Source: JAFGIT01 sp016929465 [NCBI: Candidatus Coatesbacteria bacterium] (GTDB lineage: Bacteria; B130-G9). Taken from it: a stretch of 6,213 nucleotides of DNA. The notes below the pieces were generated by a model. The model worked only from the letters and a program-made list of their open reading frames with translations. It was not told the DNA's origin and made no database searches. The stretch spans positions 1 through 6,213 of the forward strand of contig JAFGIT010000400.1 in NCBI GenBank assembly GCA_016929465.1. Reading direction: 5' to 3'. Shown piece by piece: positions 1 to 4,577 of the stretch. How positions within the stretch are numbered: the first letter of the stretch is position 1; each line of letters begins with the position of its first letter. A program made the position numbers and the translations under genes.

Positions 1-1
1 C

Positions 2-526
2 AAGACGGTCTGCACGACGAACATCCAGTGGAGTGGGACCGTGAAGATGGTTGAGCGCATCGTCGAGAATTTCGGCGAGCCTTTTCCCGGCGACGAGAGA
101 ATCCGCGCCTTCCCTACGCCGGAGAGGATTGCGGCAGTCCCGTTCGAGAAATTCAAGGCGACCGTAAGGGCTGGCTATCGCGCGCAATATTTTCACGAGC
201 TCGCGACTAAGATCGCGGCTGGCGAGACAGATGTGGAGGCTTTGCTCGACGGGGAGCTCAGCTCGAAGGAGGTTCGGAAGAGACTGCTTGGGATCAAGGG
301 CGTCGGGCCATACGCTGCTGCTACGCTTCAGATGCTACTCGGACATTATGACGAGGTGGCTGTCGATACCGAGTTCATGAGCTTCGTGACCAAGAGACAC
401 TTCGGCGGCGAGAAGACGCCCATGAAGGAGATGCTGGCTGTCTATGAGGATTGGGGCAAGTGGAAATACCTCGCCTACTGGTTCGAGGTCTGGTCGGAAT
501 TTCAGAAGAAGGTCGAGTTTTCTTAG
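2..526 (+). CDS. HhH-GPD (AlkA-type) DNA glycosylase, 5'-truncated
   Basis: Base-excision-repair glycosylase of the HhH-GPD superfamily, expected to remove damaged (for example alkylated) bases from DNA in the cytoplasm. The frame is open to the left edge and the codons before the GTG at 41 read TTNIQWSGTVKMVERIV, which matches the conserved helix preceding the fold. The GTG at 41 is therefore internal and the start lies outside the window; about 174 residues are visible. The helix-hairpin-helix is LLGIKGVGPYAAA (bases 284-322) and the catalytic aspartate is in VAVDTEF (Asp codon 365-367). Where EndoIII and OGG1 carry the lyase lysine, this protein has Tyr (GVGPY), and no C-terminal Cys cluster for 4Fe-4S is present, so it should be a monofunctional glycosylase like AlkA. 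The aromatic end (KWKYLAYWFEVW) also resembles AlkA. It ends with TAG. Substrate range cannot be read from sequence. Confidence 0.9.
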   Translation, partial: KTVCTTNIQWSGTVKMVERIVENFGEPFPGDERIRAFPTPERIAAVPFEKFKATVRAGYRAQYFHELATKIAAGETDVEALLDGELSSKEVRKRLLGIKGVGPYAAATLQMLLGHYDEVAVDTEFMSFVTKRHFGGEKTPMKEMLAVYEDWGKWKYLAYWFEVWSEFQKKVEFS

Positions 527-599
527 GCTGCCTCGAAAGCCCCTTTAATCAGATCGATTCTCCGCTGATAAAACAGCCTTCCCTCACGTGCCTGGTTAA

Positions 600-608
600 T
601 GATATAAT
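600..608 (+). promoter_or_regulatory. extended -10 promoter for the secreted-protein gene
   Basis: TGATATAAT is a perfect extended -10 element (TGn followed by TATAAT at 603-608). The -35 region has only a weak match (TTCCCT at 579-584, 18 bp spacer), as is usual for extended -10 promoters. Transcription would begin near 615, giving a leader of about 35 nt before the ATG at 650. It lies in the 123-bp gap after the glycosylase gene, so the two genes need not share a transcript. Confidence 0.6.
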
Positions 609-649
609 CTGCTGGACCGAGATAAAAGCAGAAGCATGGGAGGTGTGCT

Positions 650-1462
650 ATGAAGCTAATCTACTCAATTCTGTCCTTTGGCTTACTCATCATATCGGTG
701 CAATCGGCCTGCGCGGAACCGGAGTTGAGTCTCAAAGTCTATCCGGCAGAATTCGATGTCGATCGCTATCTACGAGTCTGGGGGTCAATGAGCTGGGATG
801 CCCCGGATATCGTCGCTGACCTGTATCTTGCCGTGATAGATGACTCCGGTGCGATGGGATTCCTCTCCGACGATCATTTCGATCCTGTCTTCTATCCGTC
901 ACCATTCATCGGTTCCGTTTACATCGCTGATGGTACCACGGTGACAGATCACTTCTTTGGGGCTTTTCCAGGGCGAATTCTAGACTTCTCATCAGTCAGT
1001 AAATCCTACGTAATCGCACTAGCCTTGACCGAGACGGATACGCTGGAGCTATCCTGCCCGCCTGCATTTGCGATGTTTCAGATCATAGAGGTTGATTCAC
1101 CCCAGACTTGGCGTGATAACCGCAACAACTATGCGGTGTTCGAATATCGAAGCCCGCGTTGGTATCTGACTGCTATCAGCCTCGAGGTCGAACACTCCTG
1201 GACGTACTTCAGCATGGACTATTCCTATTCCGGTTCGGGCATAGATTACTTTTATCGGCAGGGGCTGTATGAATTGGATGGGAACGCATGCGGCGATTTT
1301 TTCTGGAATGACGGATATGGCAATGGCTATGGCCTAAACGTCTATCTTTCGGTGTATCGGGATTACGCCTCCGTATATTGCGACGGCACTGATCGCCAGA
1401 CTCGTCCTCCCGATGGAGCGTACTTCGAGAGCTGGTCGCTGAGCACGACTTTGAGACAATGA
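650..1462 (+). CDS. secreted protein of unknown function, signal peptide
   Basis: I do not recognise a family with confidence. The 270-residue product starts with a classical signal peptide: Lys2, a hydrophobic core at about residues 3-18, and a signal peptidase I site of A-x-A type after Ala22 (SACA|EP). Cys21 is not in a good lipobox, so a lipoprotein is less likely. The mature protein is rich in Tyr, Trp, Phe, Asp and Ser with alternating hydrophobic residues, suggesting a beta-rich extracytoplasmic fold. Residues 56-107 (ADLYLAVIDDSGAMGF onward) resemble, from memory, a beta domain seen in exported proteins of uncultivated bacteria. Besides Cys21 there are three Cys (136, 214, 244), and residues 171-245 are very Tyr-rich. 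The start is secure: GGGAGG at 638-643 lies 6 nt before the ATG, below an extended -10 promoter. It ends with TGA. No terminator is evident before the next gene. Confidence 0.8.
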   Translation: MKLIYSILSFGLLIISVQSACAEPELSLKVYPAEFDVDRYLRVWGSMSWDAPDIVADLYLAVIDDSGAMGFLSDDHFDPVFYPSPFIGSVYIADGTTVTDHFFGAFPGRILDFSSVSKSYVIALALTETDTLELSCPPAFAMFQIIEVDSPQTWRDNRNNYAVFEYRSPRWYLTAISLEVEHSWTYFSMDYSYSGSGIDYFYRQGLYELDGNACGDFFWNDGYGNGYGLNVYLSVYRDYASVYCDGTDRQTRPPDGAYFESWSLSTTLRQ

Positions 1463-1502
1463 TGCGAAAAATCCTGCCGATGATCTTCCTGAATCTGTAA
1501 CT

Positions 1503-1515
1503 AATTGAATCAATT
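1503..1515. promoter_or_regulatory. 13-bp perfect palindrome upstream of the metallopeptidase
   Basis: AATTGA-A-TCAATT is a perfect inverted repeat with a one-base centre, lying 11 bp before the ATG at 1526. Its size and symmetry fit a dimeric repressor site, but it is A/T-rich and could arise by chance. No convincing promoter pair is visible around it. Confidence 0.25.
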
Positions 1516-1525
1516 GAGCAGCTCC

Positions 1526-1909
1526 ATGCGCCCATACTCTGCCATCCAATCGGAATTCGCCTGCTGGGACTCCGAGACGAGGAGGCTCCTCAGGGAAGCG
1601 GGCCTTAAGAGTCGCGAATTGATGGACAAGGGCGACATGGCTGCCGCTATCGAGGCGTATCGCGCCTATCAGGATTGGCGCGTGGGCCCTGAAATCAGGG
1701 CTCTCAGTGAAGAGCTTGCTCGTGACCATCCCGAATCACACCTACGCAAAATGATCGGTGATCATCTTAGACGCGAGGAAAAATCCCACCGGCTGACCTC
1801 AACCGTGAAAGGAGAGAGCAGCGCCATCGCGAAGGCGACCTCGGCATTCAAGTTCGCCGTCGGCTCGGGGTCATTTACGCTCGGAGAACTGCGATGGCTG
1901 ATGGCGTAG
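1526..1909 (+). CDS. N-terminal helical fragment of M3-like metallopeptidase
   Basis: This is the part translated before the internal amber codon: 127 residues, charged and apparently all-helical, with no signal peptide. M3-family peptidases have such a helical region before the zinc site, and it carries no catalytic residue. The start is uncertain. ATG 1526 is the first ATG after the upstream in-frame TAA (1502-1504); TTG codons at 1505 and 1514 are alternatives, and none has a recognisable Shine-Dalgarno sequence. Alone it should have no peptidase activity. It lies 63 bp after the secreted-protein gene on the same strand. Confidence 0.5.
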   Translation: MRPYSAIQSEFACWDSETRRLLREAGLKSRELMDKGDMAAAIEAYRAYQDWRVGPEIRALSEELARDHPESHLRKMIGDHLRREEKSHRLTSTVKGESSAIAKATSAFKFAVGSGSFTLGELRWLMA

Positions 1910-2020
1910 ACATCTGAGCCGGCGGAGCGAAGGGATATCTTTTGCCAGCTTGCGCCACTCAATGAGCAAATTGAGCACTCGATCAGAGATGGGCAGCGGC
2001 TACTCGCTACGGAATATGGG

Positions 2021-2998
2021 ATGCTCATCGACGAATATTGCAGCGCCTTCCTGCGGGATGAGTGTGAGATCTCTGGAAGCACGGACCGCCTATTGAATGC
2101 CATGTTCAAAGCAGCGCGACAGCTCATCCCACTACTCAATCTCGAAGGGCAGGGGATACAGGATCTCCTTCATCATCACATACGTGTGCTGGATGATGTT
2201 GACCCCTACTTCGGGCCTGCCCCCCCTATCGAGCATTGCTTTCGTGCAATTGAGGCGCTTGGCTTCGGTAGGGACCAGGTCCGGAGAATCAGGTTTGTTC
2301 CGAAGGCCGGCACAAGCACCGCCTACGCCTCGGCCCTGAATATCGACGAGGACCTCCGCGTCGTGGGCAATCTCGAATCTGGAGCAATCTGGTACCGGAT
2401 ACTGACACACGAGGTCGGTCACCTTCTCGGCAACACATTCTCGCCGAGATGGCCATCCATAGTAAGTGATCCCATATTTCCATATTGGGGCGAGCTCCTT
2501 GCCGAACTCCCATCGCTCTTTGCCTCAACCGCGCCCGTGCTTCAGGCCGTGCTAGAAATCGAAGGGAGCGAGGCGGCGGAGGTGGCGGCCGCGATGAGAC
2601 GTTCAAAGGCAATCGAGTTCATCATTGGAGCTTTGAGGGCAGAATTCTCCATCGAGGTCTGGCGAGACGCCTCATCATCGTTCGATGAGATATATCATAG
2701 GATCTCTGCGATCTATGGGCTGGCGGAGCCAGAACCGAATGTATTCTTTCCTCCAGCGATCAAAAGCGTGACTGTTCCGCTCTTTGTCCATCAAGCATTT
2801 GGTGCTTGCGTTGCACCCATTCTCGCGCAGTTCGTTTCCAATAGAGCAACGAAGCTCTGGCAGCCACCTATCGTGGCCCCTCTCCTAATTGGCGAATTGT
2901 ATCCCCTGTGGTCGAAACGTTCTGTGGTGGACTACTTGCTGGATAATGGCTGCGAGCTTACAGCCAGCGAGCTAATAGATTCGCTTGAGTTGATTTAG
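2021..2998 (+). CDS. M3-like gluzincin metallopeptidase, catalytic part
   Basis: The catalytic half of the interrupted gene, 325 residues if translation restarts at ATG 2021. THEVGHLLG (His codon 2408-2410) is the HExxH zinc motif, and Glu in AELPS (codon 2504-2506) lies 28 residues after the second His. This parallels the HEFGH...VELPS arrangement of M3 oligopeptidases (thimet oligopeptidase and oligoendopeptidase F relatives); M32 carboxypeptidases are a related alternative. The C-terminal part has the hydrophobic helical character and the late VPLFVHQAFGACVAPIL segment expected of these clam-shaped enzymes. No signal peptide, so probably a cytoplasmic oligopeptidase. Spacing and identity are divergent from textbook members, so the exact family is inferred. 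A weak GGA at 2011-2013 precedes ATG 2021. The frame is actually open back to 1910, so this start is likely internal to the original gene. Confidence 0.7.
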   Translation: MLIDEYCSAFLRDECEISGSTDRLLNAMFKAARQLIPLLNLEGQGIQDLLHHHIRVLDDVDPYFGPAPPIEHCFRAIEALGFGRDQVRRIRFVPKAGTSTAYASALNIDEDLRVVGNLESGAIWYRILTHEVGHLLGNTFSPRWPSIVSDPIFPYWGELLAELPSLFASTAPVLQAVLEIEGSEAAEVAAAMRRSKAIEFIIGALRAEFSIEVWRDASSSFDEIYHRISAIYGLAEPEPNVFFPPAIKSVTVPLFVHQAFGACVAPILAQFVSNRATKLWQPPIVAPLLIGELYPLWSKRSVVDYLLDNGCELTASELIDSLELI

Positions 2999-3009
2999 AA
3001 GAGAAATCC

Positions 3010-3060
3010 CGAGAAGACAAAGCCCCTAACGCTCGCGCTTTCGCGCCCAGCGTCAGGGGC
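3010..3060 (-). terminator. intrinsic terminator of the lipoprotein gene
   Basis: The arms 3022-3033 and 3049-3060 form a 12-pair stem, and inside it is a second GC stem. Read as minus-strand RNA the inner loop is GCGC-GAAA-GCGC, a GNRA tetraloop, and the one imperfect pair in the outer stem is a G-U wobble. On the plus strand the same position is an A-C mismatch and the loop is CUUU. A U-rich tail, UUUGUCUUCUC, follows only on the minus strand. It sits 61 nt after the stop of the minus-strand lipoprotein gene and 23 bp past the convergent metallopeptidase stop, so it may also slow transcription from that side. Confidence 0.8.
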
Positions 3061-3121
3061 CAAACATCCTAAGTCAGCTCAGGAGGGGTAGCGACAGCAC
3101 CTGCAACCAGAATATAAACGT

Positions 3122-3442
3122 TTACTCGCCGTAGACAATAACCGTCAGCTTGGCGTAGATCCCGAGGATATTCTCGCACTTGTAATCTACGTGGTGAATC
3201 TTCGTGATTCCACCATTCTCCATGGCAGCCTTGATGCTGGCATCGCCAGTCGCAACCCACCCCAGAATCGAGGTGCACATTGAGGTTCCAACTTTCGAAT
3301 AGCCCGCATTCGCGGTGACCGCATGGGGACCCTTGACATCGGAATACATAACGCCAACTGCAGGGGTCATAACACCCGCGCAACCAGCTAGAAGCATAGT
3401 GGCCACCATCAAAGCGGCCAGTGGAAGAAGCGCCTTTTTCAT
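3122..3442 (-). CDS. TRL-like family lipoprotein
   Basis: A 106-residue outer-membrane-type lipoprotein matching my knowledge of the TRL-like family (small proteins of unknown function). The signal peptide has MKK, a hydrophobic core, and the lipobox LLAGC with the lipidated Cys at 21. Position +2 is Ala, so sorting to the outer membrane is expected rather than retention in the inner membrane. The mature part carries the family signature: YSDVKGP, then CTSILGWVATGDASI, NGGITKIHHVDYK and ILGIYAKLTVIVYGE. The start at 3442 is chosen over the upstream ATG at 3505 because it begins the signal peptide and has GGGAGGG (3453-3459) 10 nt upstream. It stands alone: it has its own promoter (3532-3559), a strong terminator at 3010-3060, and 403 bp between it and the next gene on its strand. 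No biochemical role is established that I can cite. Confidence 0.9.
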   Translation of the reverse strand: MKKALLPLAALMVATMLLAGCAGVMTPAVGVMYSDVKGPHAVTANAGYSKVGTSMCTSILGWVATGDASIKAAMENGGITKIHHVDYKCENILGIYAKLTVIVYGE

Positions 3443-3505
3443 ACTTTCTATTCCCTCCCAAGAATTTTGGTCGCAGGTGCCCCTTCGCATAATCCCACCA
3501 AACAA

Positions 3506-3522
3506 TCAGGGGTGACCCCTGA
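3506..3522. repeat. palindrome at the predicted transcription start of the lipoprotein gene
   Basis: TCAGGGG-TGA-CCCCTGA has 7-bp perfect arms around a 3-base centre. It begins about 10 bp downstream of the -10 box on the minus strand, so it covers or directly follows the predicted start of transcription. It could be a repressor operator or the 5'-end hairpin of the roughly 80-nt leader. Confidence 0.6.
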
Positions 3523-3531
3523 ATTAGTGTA

Positions 3532-3559
3532 ATCTTAACTCCCACTTTATAGATGTCAA
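3532..3559 (-). promoter_or_regulatory. sigma-70-type promoter of the lipoprotein gene
   Basis: On the minus strand there is a perfect TTGACA -35 (3559-3554), a 16-bp spacer and TAAGAT (3537-3532, four of six matches to TATAAT). Transcription would start near 3525 and leave a leader of about 80 nt before the ATG at 3442. The -35 box sits inside a copy of AGATGTCAAT that recurs at 3637-3646. Confidence 0.55.
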
Positions 3560-3580
3560 TATTTTCCACCGGAAGTGGTG

Positions 3581-3646
3581 AGGTCAATAGGTGAATAGGT
3601 CAAAAGATTAAGAGGTTAAGGGGCGAAAGAGGTCAAAGATGTCAAT
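3581..3646. repeat. degenerate 8-bp tandem repeat array (AGGTCAAt-like)
   Basis: Units with near 8-bp phase: AGGTCAAT (3581), AGGTGAAT (3589), AGGTCAAA (3597), AGATTAAG (3605), AGGTTAAG (3613), GGGCGAAA (3621), AGGTCAAA (3630) and ATGTCAAT (3639). The last two steps are 9 bp. An isolated ATGTCAAT also occurs at 3553-3560. Read on the minus strand, many units give TTGACC-like hexamers, close to a -35 consensus. The array is 22 bp upstream of the lipoprotein promoter's -35 box. Confidence 0.75.
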
Positions 3647-3692
3647 GGATGGTGTGCAGGAGGGCTTTCCAAGGCTGCCCAAGGAAGAGTCC

Positions 3693-3729
3693 GCGGATTC
3701 CGCAGATTTCACTGGTCGGCGAAATCCGC
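3693..3729. repeat. 11-bp inverted repeat with 15-base loop
   Basis: Arms GCGGATTCCGC (3693-3703) and GCGAAATCCGC (3719-3729) pair at 10 of 11 positions. The odd pair is C-A on the plus strand but G-U as minus-strand RNA, so all 11 pair there. A competing 6-bp stem, GATTTC (3705-3710) with GAAATC (3721-3726), shares part of it. It lies about 115 bp beyond the stop of the minus-strand RDD gene. No good U tract follows, so I do not call it a terminator. Confidence 0.65.
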
Positions 3730-3820
3730 TTGTCTGCTTGACCGGACCGTTTCAGTCCCTTCCCTTTTCTCCGAACTCTCCCAACGAATCTTCTTGGGCC
3801 TTCCTGTCCTTCTTAGACGC

Positions 3821-3846
3821 AAAAAAATCAGATAGACCCGCGGCCT
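3821..3846 (-). terminator. possible weak terminator after the RDD gene
   Basis: On the minus strand a short stem AGGCC-GCG-GGTCT (3846-3834, including one G-U pair) overlaps the end of the stop codon and is followed six bases later by seven T (3827-3821). The stem is only 5 bp, so efficiency is doubtful. Confidence 0.35.
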
Positions 3847-4370
3847 TACTCGGGAAGCTCGTACAGCGTCTTTACGTTGCTCGTCTTCTGGATGACGAGG
3901 CAGCCGGCGAGCATATCGTGCAGGGCCTGCTTACGCGCGGTGAATCCTGCCATCAAAAAGCCGATCATCAGGATGATATGGGATACGATCTTGCCGAAGT
4001 ACCTGCCCGTTGCGCGCAGGAAAGAGATGCGGTCACCCTCCAGGTCAGTGACAATGCTTCCCATCGCCATTTTGCCGATGGTGGCCTGCAAATGGGAACT
4101 CTCCATGAATGCGAAGTAGAGCCAAGGTATCAGGATGGCAAGCAATTGCCATAGAATCAATCTAGGCATCACGGAGGAAAACTGACTCATCATCACCTGA
4201 GCAGCTTCCTGTTGATCCATGTTCTCGATTTGGTCCAGTGGAAAAGTGGATACGAATTCCTCCATGAAGGGAACTCCCAATGCAATAGCGAGAACATACA
4301 TTGGGATCGTCAGCAAGACACCATCGATAATTACTGCGACAAAGCGACGCCAAAAGCCTGAGTAGATCAT
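3846..4370 (-). CDS. RDD family integral membrane protein
   Basis: A 174-residue inner-membrane protein of the RDD family, whose general role is poorly defined; some members are proposed ion or small-molecule exchangers, which does not transfer safely here. The family signature is clear: FWRRFVAVIIDGVLL at residues 6-20 with Arg8/Arg9 and Asp16, the later TIGKMAMG and VTDLEG segments (98-112), FLRATGR (117-123), and the C-terminal KQALHDMLAGCLVI (147-160). Three membrane segments are visible at about 11-32, 71-89 and 127-144, with an acidic loop of about 35 residues (35-69) between the first two. Length is normal for the family. The start at 4370 has AAGGA (4382-4378) 7 nt upstream. It ends with TAA. 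It is divergent from the glycosyltransferase gene to its right and separated by 403 bp from the lipoprotein gene, so it appears monocistronic. Confidence 0.9.
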   Translation of the reverse strand: MIYSGFWRRFVAVIIDGVLLTIPMYVLAIALGVPFMEEFVSTFPLDQIENMDQQEAAQVMMSQFSSVMPRLILWQLLAILIPWLYFAFMESSHLQATIGKMAMGSIVTDLEGDRISFLRATGRYFGKIVSHIILMIGFLMAGFTARKQALHDMLAGCLVIQKTSNVKTLYELPE

Positions 4371-4480
4371 TTGATTGTCCTTGACTGTTAATTCTGCCTG
4401 GTTGACCTGTGATTAGGACCCCATTCTCAACAGAATCTCGCTGGCCCTCACCAGCCCCTGCATCCTCCCCGGAGGACACC

Positions 4481-4537
4481 ATGACTCTTCGTATGCGCCC
4501 CGCATTTCTAAATGGTTACTTGCCAGACTTCTTCTAA
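4481..4537 (+). CDS. possible 18-residue leader peptide ORF
   Basis: ATG at 4481 has the best ribosome site in this gap: GGAGG at 4471-4475 with 5 nt spacing. The ORF encodes only 18 residues (MTLRMRPAFLNGYLPDFF) and ends with TAA at 4535-4537. It overlaps the possible upstream ATG (4512) of the glycosyltransferase in another frame. TCCTCC at 4463-4468 is complementary to the GGAGGA of the ribosome site, so that site could be partly masked. It might be a leader peptide or chance; the peptide matches nothing I know. Confidence 0.25.
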   Translation: MTLRMRPAFLNGYLPDFF

Positions 4538-4547
4538 ACCAATTGGC

Positions 4548-4577
4548 TTGAGAGCACACCTACTTCTTATGTATGAT
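4548..4577 (+). promoter_or_regulatory. candidate promoter of the GT2 gene, possibly leaderless
   Basis: TTGAGA (4548-4553, five of six to the -35 consensus), 18-bp spacer, TATGAT (4572-4577, five of six to TATAAT). Predicted transcription start is about 4583-4585, on the GTG at 4584. This would make a leaderless message and would explain why no start of this gene has a Shine-Dalgarno sequence. Confidence 0.4.

Larger units (their letters stand above)
1526..2998 (+). pseudogene. M3-like zinc metallopeptidase gene split by one in-frame TAG
   Basis: The 490-codon frame from the ATG at 1526 to the TAG at 2996-2998 has one internal stop, TAG at 1907-1909 (codon 128). The sequence reads on without frame change: LGELRWLMA, stop, then TSEPAERRDIFCQLAPLNE. 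That junction looks like the continuous helical region before the catalytic domain in M3-type peptidases, where an Arg-rich helix follows, so one residue seems to have become a stop. A single base change from Gln, Glu, Lys, Trp or Tyr codons would do this. No other stop or frameshift occurs in the next 1,086 bases. The zinc site is complete (His295, Glu296, His299, Glu327). TAG is used as an ordinary stop here (this gene's end) and in the glycosylase at 524-526, so genome-wide reassignment is unlikely. Explanations are a recent nonsense mutation, a sequencing error, or readthrough. Confidence 0.65.
3443..3845. other. 403-bp gene-free region rich in repeats
   Basis: Between the two minus-strand genes I see no credible coding sequence. 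From left to right it holds the ribosome site and leader of the lipoprotein gene, a 17-bp palindrome (3506-3522), the promoter (3532-3559), an 8-bp repeat array (3581-3646), an inverted repeat (3693-3729), a minor CCCAA/TTGGG pair (3780-3798), and a seven-base A run (3821-3827) that is a T run on the minus strand. Confidence 0.7.

Noticed and set aside
41-526. Taking the GTG at 41 as the start of the DNA glycosylase
   Set aside because: The frame is open to the left edge and the 13 codons before it encode conserved family sequence, so the gene begins outside the window.
526-578. GGCTG...CAGCC and ATCAG...CTGAT pairs after the glycosylase as a terminator
   Set aside because: Stems are only 5 bp with loops of 12 to 43 bases and no T tract follows.
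451-819. Plus-strand open frame of 122 codons
   Set aside because: It overlaps the end of the glycosylase and the beginning of the secreted protein in another frame and has no recognisable sequence or ribosome site.
1209-1729. Minus-strand open frames opposite the secreted protein and the metallopeptidase
   Set aside because: Their composition is typical of antisense shadows (Arg/Ser/His-rich), with no motif or ribosome site.
1907-1909. Genome-wide TAG reassignment
   Set aside because: TAG is the terminal stop of the glycosylase and of the metallopeptidase, and another in-frame stop is not immediately behind the glycosylase TAG. Local readthrough remains possible but unproven.
1762-2139. 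Minus-strand open frame across the amber-codon region
   Set aside because: Shadow of the metallopeptidase; the plus-strand frame on both sides is peptidase-like.
3069-3587. Longer minus-strand frame overlapping the TRL-like gene
   Set aside because: It is in another frame from the lipoprotein, whose signal peptide and family motifs are unmistakable.
3639-4154. Plus-strand open frame of 171 codons
   Set aside because: More than half is antisense to the well-supported RDD gene and the rest crosses an inverted repeat and A-rich tract; no family resemblance.
4423-4505. Small inverted repeats ATTCT-CAAC-AGAAT and ATGCG-CCC-CGCAT
   Set aside because: Five-base arms are expected by chance in a region this long and no supporting promoter or terminator context was found.
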